From Baffinella frigidus (Eukaryota > Cryptophyceae > Cryptomonadales > Baffinellaceae): a stretch of DNA of 14,034 bases. A model generated the notes under the pieces. It did not search any database. It was given only the letters and a program-made list of their open reading frames with translations, and was not told where the DNA came from. Below are positions 1 through 6,281 of this stretch, one piece after another. Made by a program: the position numbers and the translations under genes. The stretch lies in NCBI GenBank assembly GCA_026770585.1, contig MU646392.1:537413-551446 (forward strand), in the 5' to 3' direction. Each line of letters begins with the position of its first letter. Positions within the stretch are counted from its first letter, which is position 1.

Positions 1-26
1 GGGGGGGGGGGGGGGGGGGGGGGGGG
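1..26. other. Poly-G run at the window edge
   Basis: The first 26 bases are all G. This could be a genuine homopolymer, but a run exactly at the edge is typical of a contig end, low-quality read extension or a collapsed gap, so it should not be read as biology. Confidence 0.85.
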
Positions 27-248
27 CGGAATACTGCTGCTGTTTTCGGTGCGGTGGCGGGGGGCTCTGGAATTGCTCTCGTGCAGTGTGCGTGAAAGTT
101 GCCCGTCTGAGAGGTCCACGTTTTGTTCCTCGAAACCCAGGACAGGCACCGTTTCCAGGGGGGTCATAGGTTCGTGGGAATAGGCCTGCAGTAGAACCCG
201 AAGGCGGCGCGTGTCCAGCTTTGCGAGAAGCCCCACGTAGGGTAGTTG
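27..248. other. Non-coding stretch, no gene seen
   Basis: There is no open frame of useful length on either strand and no RNA gene pattern. It is ordinary mixed-composition DNA between the G run and a worn MITE. Confidence 0.5.
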
Positions 249-360
249 TACAGGGGTACCTTGGAGCCACCAAACCCCCGAAGGACCGCCGTTGGGCTCT
301 AGATAGGCCTACGGTAGGGTATTGAGGGGGGTGATTCTCCTTGTGCGAGTCACCCCTGCA
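249..360 (-). mobile_element. Highly degenerate family A MITE
   Basis: The left end TACAGGGGTACCT matches the family A terminus exactly. The right end, GCGAGTCACCCCTGCA, is a decayed form of GCGAGGTACCCCTGTA. In the middle, AGGCCTACGGTAGGGT aligns with the family core AGGCCTACTGTAGGGT in the reverse orientation (the orientation with CCTACAGTAGG first is called forward here). Length is 112 bp against 121-126 bp for good copies. The inner arms have drifted, so this is probably an old insertion. Confidence 0.6.
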
Positions 361-439
361 ATCGTGATACATTGTAAGTACACGCACCTTCTATTAAGGA
401 TTAAGGACACACACCGCCCTAGGGTCCTCCTATAGGCCT

Positions 440-790
440 GTCCAGAGCCCTCGTGTACAAGAACTCGGAACTTAAGAACACGGAACGGATTCGACCCCTG
501 CGTGTTCTTAATTTAAGAACGAGGGACCGAACAGAGTCGGGACTAGTTCGATCCTACCAGCAGCTCTTAGGGTATACATGTAGGGAGAAAGGGGGACGCG
601 GGGGTGTTCATTCAATAAAGGACATTTACTCTTACAGGCCTCGTTCTGAACAACACCGACCGACCGCATTCGTCTGTGTTCTGAACTTAGAGAACACAGG
701 GACCGATCGCTTTCGTGTGTGCCTTTCAATTTGCCAACGCAGAGAACAATTGACAAACGCGGAGAACCATTTCTGTATTTTGAAGTGTGT
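440..790. repeat. Cluster of GTTC/GAAC palindromes
   Basis: Several short palindromes built on GTTCT...AGAAC occur in 350 bp. GTTCTTAATTTAAGAAC lies at 504-520. A 9-bp stem CTGTGTTCT/AGAACACAG with an 8-base loop lies at 674-699. GTTCTGAAC lies near 645, and an imperfect GTGTACAAGAAC...GAACAC lies at 453-481. Two of them are followed by AGGGACCGA about 178 bp apart, which suggests a degenerate tandem unit. A 113-codon open frame (453-794, +) runs through the palindromes; it has low-complexity composition and I do not regard it as a gene. Confidence 0.55.
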
Positions 791-2045
791 GTAAGCAGGG
801 TTCAAGACACGATTCAGGGTAGTGCCTGCTACAAGGGGGAGGGGGGGGGCGCTTGCAAATCGGGATGAGGGTTTAGGGGATTTGGTTTAGGTTTTTGAAT
901 TCAGAATTTAGGTGCAGGGCTTAGGGGGGTTGGTTTAGCGTTTAGCGTTTAGCGTTTCAGGTTTGGGGTTCCGGGTGTGGGATTTATGGCTCAGGGTTTA
1001 GTGTTTAGAGTTTCAGGTTTAGGGTTTGGGGTTTGGGGTTTGGGGTTTACAGTTCACGGTTTACGGTTTAGGGTTTGGGTTTAGGTTTTCGGGCTTACTC
1101 CATTTAGGCTTCATGTTTTAGGGTTACAGGTTTGAGGTTAAGGGTTTAGGGTGTAGGGTCTAGGTTCAAGGGTTTAGGGTTTAGGGTTTGGGGTTTAGGT
1201 TTTAGGGTTTGAGTTTGAGGGTTCAGGTTCTGAAATTTTGTGTTTGGGTTTAGGGTTTGGCGTTTGGTGTTTAGGGTTTTGATTAGTGGTTTAGGGTTCA
1301 GGGTTTAGGGTTCAGAGTTTGGGGTTCCGGGTTAAGGGCTTGGAGTTCAGGGTTTAGGGTTCAGGTTTTAGGTTGAAGGGTATAGGTGTCAGGGTTCAGG
1401 GTTTTGGGTTTAGGGTTTGGGGTATAGGGTTTAGTGTTGGTTTAGTGTTTCAGATTGAGGGGTTTGGGTTTAGGGTTTAGGATTCAAGATTTGAGCTTTG
1501 GGTTTAGGGTTCAGGGTTTAGAGTTTAGGGTTTGGTGTCAAGAGTTTGAGGTTTGGGGTTTAGTATGTAGCATTTATAATCTGTGGTTTTGGATTCATGG
1601 TTGATGGGTTTGGGTTAAGGGTTGAGGGTAAAGTTTAGGGTTTTCTTTTAATGGTTTGGGTTCAGGTCTTGGGCTTTATGGGTTTGGGTTTAGGGGGTTG
1701 GGTTCAGGTTTTAGGGTCTATGGTTGAAAGTTCGATGGTTTGGGGTTCAGGGTTTCTAACTAAAAGGTTCAGGGTTCGGGATTCAGGGTCTAGGGTTTAG
1801 GGTTTAGGGTTTAGGGTTCAGCGTTTGGGGCTCAGGGTTCAGGGCTCAGGGTTCAGGGTTCAGGGTTTAGGGTTTAGGGTTTCTGGGTAGAGTGTAAAGG
1901 TCTGGGGTTTAGGGTTTAGGGTTTAGGGTTTAGGGTTTGGGGTTTAGGGTTTGGGGTTCAGTTTGTAGATTGTTGGGTGTAGGGTGTGGCGTGTAGGGTT
2001 CAGAGTGTAGGGTGTAGGGCTTAGAGCGTAGGGTGTTCGGTTTGG

Positions 2046-2158
2046 TTTTTCGCTCCCGACTTTTCCCCTTTTTTCTTTCTCTGTCTTTTAAAGGTTGTCT
2101 AAGCAGCCAATCAGTCTTGCAGATTTTCTTCTGTATGCTTTTGAAGTCTGTTGGACAG
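2046..2158. other. Non-telomeric segment inside the telomeric tract
   Basis: The repeat stops near 2046 and is replaced by about 110 bp of pyrimidine-rich sequence (TTTTCCCCTTTTTTCTTTC...) followed by mixed sequence, then resumes at about 2159. I see no open frame or terminal repeat. It is either an insertion or a relic of the subtelomere that the repeats spread around. Confidence 0.6.
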
Positions 2159-2867
2159 GGGTTTAGGGTGTAAGGTGTAGGGTCTAGGGTCTAGGGTGTG
2201 GGGCGTGGGGTGCAGGGTGATGGGTGTAGGATTTAGGGTTGAGAGTTTAGGGTGTACATGTGAAGGGTTTAGGGTTTAGGGTTTAGAGTGTAGGATGTAG
2301 AATATAGGGTGGAGGGTTGAGAGTTTAGGGTGTAGGGAGTGGGGTCTAGGGTTTAGGGTTTAGAGTTTAGGGCTTAGGGTTTAGGGTTCAGGGTTTAGGG
2401 TTGAAAGTTCAGGGGGTTGGGTTCAGGGTCTGGGGTTGAGGGTTGAGGGTTGAGGTTGTAGAGTGTAGGGTGTAGGGTGTAGGGTGTAGAGTGTTGGATT
2501 TTTGGTGTAGGGTTTAGGTTGAGAGTTTAGGATGGGTGTGGGGTGTAGGGCGTAGGGCGTAGGGTGCACGTTGATGGGTGTAGGGTTTAGGGTTGAGAGT
2601 TTAGGGTGTACACGTGTAGGATTTAGGGTTTAGGGTTTAGGGTTTTGTGTGTAGGGTGTAGAATATAGGGTGAAGGGTTGAGAGTTTAGGTTGTAGGGAG
2701 TCGGGTTGAAGGTTTGGGGTTTAGAGTTTAGGGTTTAGGGTTGAGGGTTGAGAGTACAGGATCAGGGTGCAGGGTATAGGATTTAGGGTTTAGAGTTTAG
2801 GGATTAGGGTATAGGGATTAGGGTATAGGGTTTAGGCATTAGGGTGTCGGGTTTAGGGTTGGAAAGT

Positions 2868-2945
2868 CAGGTCTTTCTCAGGCCTCGTCGAGGTGGTTTC
2901 GAGACACAACCTCCTGAGAGCTCAGGAGGGGGGGACCATGTTTGG
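2868..2945. other. Non-telomeric segment with a perfect hairpin
   Basis: About 75 bp of unrelated sequence interrupts the repeat. It holds a perfect inverted repeat, CCTCCTGAG/CTCAGGAGG with a 2-base spacer (2910-2929), preceded by a small CCTCGTCGAGG palindrome at about 2883-2893. No coding sense is apparent. Confidence 0.6.
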
Positions 2946-3099
2946 ATGTAGGGTTTAGGGTTTAGGGTTTATGGTGTAGGGTGTAGGGTGTGGTGTGTAG
3001 GGTGTAGGGTGTAGGGTGTAGGGTGTAGGGTGTAGGGTGTAAGGTGTAGGGGGGTGCAGGGTGAAGGGTATGGAGTGCAGCGTGTGGGGTGTAGGGTGA

Positions 3100-3150
3100 G
3101 AGTATAAGAAGTAGTTTTTGGGTGGTTCGGGATTGATTTACGTTTCCAGG
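3100..3150. other. Short non-telomeric interruption
   Basis: About 50 bp (AAGAAGTAGTTTTTGGGTGG...) does not fit the 7-mer pattern, which resumes at about 3150. Too short for further interpretation. Confidence 0.4.
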
Positions 3151-3229
3151 GTATAGGGTGTAGGGTGTAGGGTCTGGGGTTTAGGGTTGAGGTTTTAGAT
3201 TTTAGGGTTTAGGGTTTAGGGTTTAGGGT

Positions 3230-3352
3230 TCAGTGTGAGCCTAGGTGCGACAGGTGATGAGCCTCGATGGTTGACTAATGAATGTATTTTAGATCTCCTC
3301 TGGCGGTTGGCTGGGCCGGCGCGGCCTCTCTCCTCCTAAGCGGTGTTTCATT
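3230..3352. other. Unique segment inside the telomeric tract
   Basis: About 120 bp of non-repetitive sequence contains a GGCCGGCGCGGCC palindrome at about 3315 and a stretch resembling a branch point plus 3' splice site (GACTAATGAATGTATTTTAG). It directly precedes the cleanest TTTAGGG run. It could be a captured exon or intron fragment. That is inference only; there is no supporting open frame. Confidence 0.5.
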
Positions 3353-3925
3353 CAGGGTTTAGGGTTTAGGGTTTAGGGTTTAGGGTTTAGAGTTTAGGGT
3401 TTAGGGTTTAGGGTTTAGGGTTTAGGGTTTAGGGTTTAGTCTCCACCGTTTAGGGTTTCGGGTTTAGGGTTTAGGGTTTAGGGTTCAGGGTTTAGGGTTT
3501 AGGGTTCAGGGTTTAGGATTTAGGGTTGAGGTTTTACAGTTTAAGGTTGAGGTTTTACAGTTGAGGGTTTGGGTTGATGGCTTAGGGTTTAGGGTTTAGG
3601 GGTTAGGGTTTAGGGTTTATGGTTGAAGTTTCAGGGTTGAGGGTTGAGGGTTTTGGGTTTTGGGTTTAGGGTTTAGGGTTTAGGGTTTAGGGCTTAGGGT
3701 TTAGGGTTGTATGGTGTGGGGTTTAGGGTTGAGGGTGTAAGGTGTAGGGTGTAGGGCCTAGGGTGTAGGGTTCAGGGTGTAGGGTGTAGGGTCTAGGGTC
3801 TAGGGTCTAGGGTCTAGGTTCTAGGGTGGAGGGGGGTGTAGAGTGTAGGGTGCAGGGTTCAGAGTTTATGGTGTAGGGTGTAGGGTGGGGGGTTCAGGGT
3901 TTAGGGTTTAGAGGGTCGAGTTTAT

Positions 3926-4200
3926 GGTGTCAATACAGCGGGCTCGCGCGCACCCGCCGCGGCCTTGCCCCTGGCCTGCCTGGCGCCGCGCCCGGCCCTT
4001 CCCTGCCTCCCCATCCTCGCGCGACGCCCGGTCTCTCTCCCCCACCCGGAGCGGTCCGGGCGCGCCCTGAGACTCACAAGAAGCGCGCACGCCTCGCCAC
4101 GCACACTTGCGTCACGCTTGGTCCCGGGCGGTTGCGTTTTTGCGCCACATCAGAGATTCGCTGGAAAATCTCAAGGGCTACAATAAATATCCTACCCAGC
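3926..4200. other. GC-rich unique sequence after the telomeric tract
   Basis: Composition changes abruptly at about 3930 to very GC-rich sequence (CGCGCGCACCCGCCGCGG...). Short open frames exist in several frames on both strands (60-73 codons), but they are Arg/Ala/Pro/Gly-rich, as expected from GC bias, with no recognisable domain. I do not call a gene. Confidence 0.5.
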
Positions 4201-4330
4201 TTGATCCGGGAACATGTTCAATTTAAATGAAAATGAGCAAAGAAGTTTACTACACAGAGGGCTCCTACTAGTAATATTAAAAACGATGTGTACAGTGTAG
4301 TGAATTTTGTTGCTCATTTTGATTTAAATT
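4201..4330. mobile_element. Truncated family C palindromic element
   Basis: The left end TTGATCCGGGAACATGTT matches the intact family C terminus at 13095 (TTATCCGGGAACAAGT). The interior also matches: GAAGTTTACTACACAG here, GAAAATTACTACATAAC there. The arms AATTTAAATGAAAATGAGCA and TGCTCATTTTGATTTAAATT pair with one mismatch, and the pairing continues inward through TTTACTACACAG/CAGTGTAGTGAA. The right terminal 18 bp or so (the complement of TTGATCCGGGAACATG) is missing; the sequence runs straight into a left-truncated family A element at 4331. Confidence 0.65.
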
Positions 4331-4434
4331 AAACCGCTTCCTCCTAGGACCCTACAGTAGGACTATGCCGAGGACCCTATGGTGGACCTAGGGGGGGGTG
4401 GCGCTTTCTAATGAGCGAGGTACCCCTGTACACC
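4331..4434 (+). mobile_element. Family A MITE, left arm truncated
   Basis: The core (CCTAGGACCCTACAGTAGG ... CCTATGGTGGACCTAGG) and the complete right arm ending GAGCGAGGTACCCCTGTA fit family A in forward orientation. The outer 24 bp or so of the left arm are absent, and the element begins at AAACCGC abutting the truncated family C element. A deletion that removed both facing ends explains the junction. Confidence 0.75.
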
Positions 4435-4757
4435 CCCCAATCAAAACAGCGCGGAGCATGACATCGCCAGCTGCCGACAGAAGCGAGCACTGCGGTGCCG
4501 CGCGGTGCCCGTGGTCCCGCGTCAGCCCGGAATTCGAGTCTGGAGCCCAGAATTAGTCAACTAGGCCCAGAGTGAAATCGTTTATTTGGAGTATTGTGAC
4601 TCCACGGGCTTTGAGCGTACAGCCTAGCTAGAGCCACATGTAATTTCCGTGCCAGGCCCACCAATCCTTCTGAAAGGACATGTATAGCCCCCTCTTAAAA
4701 CAGCATGGAGCAAGGCATCGTCAACTACCGACAATGGAGAGCACTTCACGTGCGCGG
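4435..4757 (+). repeat. Pair of degenerate direct repeats of about 70 bp
   Basis: The blocks at about 4435-4503 and 4687-4757 align in direct orientation: AAAACAGCGCGGAGCATGAC against AAAACAGCATGGAGCAAGGC, then CATCG, (C/A)CCGACA and GAGCAC, ending near GTGCGCGG. They start about 253 bp apart, and each is close to a family A MITE. The 180 bp between them shows no gene. Confidence 0.55.
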
Positions 4758-4803
4758 AACCAATTTTCAATGATAAACGCCTTGTGCGAGGCATCACATG
4801 CAC

Positions 4804-4924
4804 TACAGGGATACCTCGCTCATAAGAAACCGCACCCCCCTAGGACCCTACAGTAGGGCTATGCCTAGGGCCCTACGGTGGTCCTAGGGGGGGGGCGGTT
4901 TCTTATGAGCGAGGTACCCCTGTA
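4804..4924 (+). mobile_element. Family A MITE, near-complete copy
   Basis: This is a 121-bp hairpin element bounded by TA. Left arm: TACAGGGATACCTCGCTCAT followed by AAGAAACCGC and a C run. Right arm: a G run, then GCGGTTTCTTATGAGCGAGG and TACCCCTGTA. The arms pair over about 40 bp with a few mismatches. The core, in forward orientation, reads CCTACAGTAGGGCTATGCCT then AGGGCCCTACGGTGGTCC. Length, TA ends and the lack of coding capacity fit a non-autonomous element of the IS630/Tc1/mariner type; the superfamily is inferred from the TA ends alone. Confidence 0.85.
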
Positions 4925-4994
4925 CTGCTGGCCTCTGTCTGGCCCAACAACTTCAAGTTTCCGAACCCACTCACTCGCAGCACCCACTCCTCTA

Positions 4995-5080
4995 CTCTCA
5001 CACACCACCCCCCTCTCACTCTCACTCCCACACTCACTCTCACTCTCACTGTCACTGTCACTCTCACGCTCAACCCCCAT
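4995..5080 (+). repeat. CTCACT-type microsatellite
   Basis: Imperfect tandem repeats of CTCACT, with CCCACA and GTCACT variants, run between the MITE and the minus-strand gene. On the minus strand they read AGTGAG repeats and would lie just 3' of the gene ending at 5118. Confidence 0.75.
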
Positions 5081-5117
5081 CCTGCTACTCACTCACACCA
5101 GCCCTGCACACACCTTG

Positions 5118-5558
5118 CTACGACCGCATCCAGTGGGACCACACCCCAAACATCCAGTGGGGCCACACCCCAAACATCATGATCCCAAGGAAGTCGTAAC
5201 GGAGCTCAGACTTGATCCCAAGGAACCCGTAACGGAGCTCAGACTTGAGCTCGTAACGGAGCTCAGACTTGAGCTCCGTTAGCTGGACACGGACCCCACT
5301 ATTTAATTCCTTGAACGCGTGATCGAAATCATTCTTGGAGACGAGAGAGTTTTTCATGATTGTGAATTTGTCTTTCAGCATGTACGAGATCATGCCAAAA
5401 CAGGTGGCGCCGAACCCCGCCCATAGCGCCAGCATTCCGACGAGCGGCCCGGACTGTTCAACGGCCTTCAACGCCGCCCGAAAGATGGAGTGGTCCGGTT
5501 TCGCAGCCATCGCCAGGCCAGGGGCCCTCAACACCTGCGCGAGCAGCCGTCCGCTCAT
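5118..5558 (-). CDS. Single-pass membrane protein with C-terminal tandem repeats (main exon)
   Basis: This minus-strand open frame encodes 146 residues from its own ATG at 5558 and belongs to no family I recognise. Residues about 36-61 (GPLVGMLALWAGFGATCFGM) form one strong hydrophobic segment. It is followed by a charged, probably helical region (KNDFDHAFKELNSGVRVQLTELKSEL). The C terminus is repetitive: LKSELRY-type units occur three times, twice followed by an FLGI motif, and the protein ends with two 8-residue units, MFGVWPHW and MFGVWSHW, encoded by 24-nt direct repeats. Read alone, the N terminus (MSGRLLAQVLRAPGLA) resembles a mitochondrial presequence. Alternatively the first eight codons are intron: CTCGCGCAG just before VLRAP is a good phase-0 acceptor and joins an upstream exon that encodes a signal peptide. 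An in-frame stop lies 13 codons upstream of the ATG. I favour the spliced model, but not strongly. Confidence 0.55.
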   Translation of the reverse strand: MSGRLLAQVLRAPGLAMAAKPDHSIFRAALKAVEQSGPLVGMLALWAGFGATCFGMISYMLKDKFTIMKNSLVSKNDFDHAFKELNSGVRVQLTELKSELRYELKSELRYGFLGIKSELRYDFLGIMMFGVWPHWMFGVWSHWMRS

Positions 5559-5780
5559 CAGAGGGTGTGCGGGAGCAGTGGCGAGCCAGGCTTAGTGATG
5601 CGTGCAGGTCCCCATGCTGCAGGAGGATGACTCCTACGCTGGTGCGCTGTGGAGAGAAAGTGAGACAGTCGCATGTGCGCTTGCGAGCAGTCGCAAGGCT
5701 GGGTCAGGGCCCTGCACGGTAGATACAAGGCCACCTTGTATCGGTGGCCTTGTATCGCCCTGCACGCGTGGCCACCTTAC
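5535..5780 (-). other. Candidate 246-nt spliceosomal intron
   Basis: On the minus strand the donor is AAG|GTAAGG and the acceptor is CTCGCGCAG|GTG. Both lie between codons (phase 0), so removal joins the frame of 5781-6023 exactly to that of 5118-5534. Without splicing the upstream frame stops at 5634. A second acceptor-like site (TCCTCCTGCAG, near 5619) would shift the frame and run into a stop, so it is less likely. The intron contains a strong hairpin at 5722-5756. Confidence 0.45.
5722..5756. repeat. Perfect 14-bp hairpin (GATACAAGGCCACC)
   Basis: GATACAAGGCCACC and GGTGGCCTTGTATC pair perfectly around the 7-base loop TTGTATC, which is itself a copy of the end of the stem. A third partial copy (GGCCACCTTACCTTGTATCG) follows at about 5770-5789 and includes the candidate splice donor on the minus strand. 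It is probably a small local inverted duplication. Confidence 0.7.
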
Positions 5781-6023
5781 CTTGTATCGGCGGAAGACTC
5801 CCAGCGCGACTGGCGGAAAGCGCCCTTTCCCCCTACCCCCCAAGCTGCCGCCGCCGCCCTGGAAAAGGCGTTTGATCAGTTCTAGCTCCCTTCGATACCC
5901 TCTCAACTCTGGGACCTCACACCGGTGGGGCATCACCGGCGGAGTGTGCGAGAAAGCGGCCGCCGGAGAAGCCTGTAAGACCACAGCTCCGAGCGCCGCA
6001 AAATCCAACAGCCATTTCAGCAT
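5781..6023 (-). CDS. Candidate first exon with signal/plastid-type presequence
   Basis: An 81-codon stretch opens with ATG at 6023, coding MLKWLLDFAALGAVVLQASP then AAAFSHTPP. It has a short polar start, a hydrophobic core and a small-residue AAA site followed by Phe (residue 24), which is the layout of a signal peptide with an ASAF-like junction. In algae with red-derived complex plastids, Phe at +1 marks a transit peptide. The following residues are rich in Arg/Lys and Gly (RGYRREL, GGRGKGR, FRRYK), as expected for one. The exon ends at the AAG|GTAAGG donor. Joined to 5118-5534 it gives a 219-residue protein with a membrane segment near residues 108-133, presumably plastid-bound. The open frame extends upstream to a GTG at 6059, but the ATG gives a clean signal peptide. 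Mature function unknown. Confidence 0.45.
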
Positions 6024-6041
6024 CCCAGTGAACGTGGAAGA

Positions 6042-6099
6042 AGACAGAGCTCTCGCCACGCAAGAGTGTCTACACTCTTGCGTGGCGAGAGCTCTGTCT
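6042..6099. repeat. Perfect 58-bp palindrome
   Basis: Two 28-base arms (6042-6069 and 6072-6099) are exact reverse complements around a CT spacer. The arm reads AGACAGAGCTCTCGCCACGC then AAGAGTGT. Perfect identity over 28 bp implies a recent inverted duplication or selection for a cruciform. The 16 bases CTACACTCTTGCGTGG of the right arm recur at 7943-7958 downstream of the 536-residue gene. Confidence 0.85.
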
Positions 6100-6143
6100 A
6101 CAGGGCAGACCTGGGAAGCTCTGTCTACAGGGCAGACCTGGGA
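6090..6143 (+). repeat. 27-bp tandem duplication
   Basis: AGCTCTGTCTACAGGGCAGA followed by CCTGGGA occurs twice back to back (6090-6116 and 6117-6143) with no differences. The first copy overlaps the right arm of the palindrome, so the palindrome and the duplication arose in the same small hotspot. Confidence 0.85.
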
Positions 6144-6281
6144 AAACAGGTCAGCTCACACTTTGCCAGCGAAACTGCAACATTTACTACACACAGTTAG
6201 GTGGGTCACGACCTCGGGAGATCCCGTTTGGGTGTGTCCAACAGAAATTCTTTTTTCGGGAACGCTGCTCCAAGGGGAAAA

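Larger units (their letters stand above)
842..3925 (+). repeat. Long degenerate interstitial telomeric repeat tract
   Basis: About 3 kb is made of 7-mers of the plant-type telomeric repeat TTTAGGG, with the G-rich strand on +. Most units are variants: TTCAGGG, TTGAGGG, TGTAGGG, TCTAGGG, TTTGGGG. The cleanest stretch is 3355-3440, about a dozen TTTAGGG units with one or two changes. Shorter clean runs lie near 1796-1820 and 1908-1938. From about 2960 to 3060 the unit is almost purely TGTAGGG. The decay and the inserted unrelated segments indicate an old interstitial or subtelomeric tract, not a live chromosome end. It has strong G-quadruplex potential and no coding potential. Confidence 0.93.
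6024..6281. promoter_or_regulatory. Shared intergenic region between divergent genes
   Basis: The 258 bp between the minus-strand ATG (6023) and the plus-strand ATG (6282) must hold the start regions of both units if both are real. It contains the 58-bp palindrome and a 27-bp tandem duplication. I see no convincing TATA box, so the regulatory role is inferred from position only. Confidence 0.3.

Noticed and set aside
440-790. CRISPR-like array from the repeated GTTC...GAAC palindromes
   Set aside because: Spacing is irregular, the repeats are not identical and the context is eukaryotic.
842-3925. A live telomere at the left end of a chromosome
   Set aside because: A left-hand telomere would read CCCTAAA on +. 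Here the G-strand runs inward, the repeat is heavily decayed and non-telomeric sequence lies on both sides.
3908-4186. Three overlapping 60-73 codon open frames on both strands
   Set aside because: They are products of high GC content; frames on both strands are equally open and of low complexity.
6201-6281. Upstream GTG start extending the 536-residue protein by 27 residues
   Set aside because: GTG is not a usual nuclear start codon, and the ATG at 6282 has a strong context. The extra residues show no conserved pattern.
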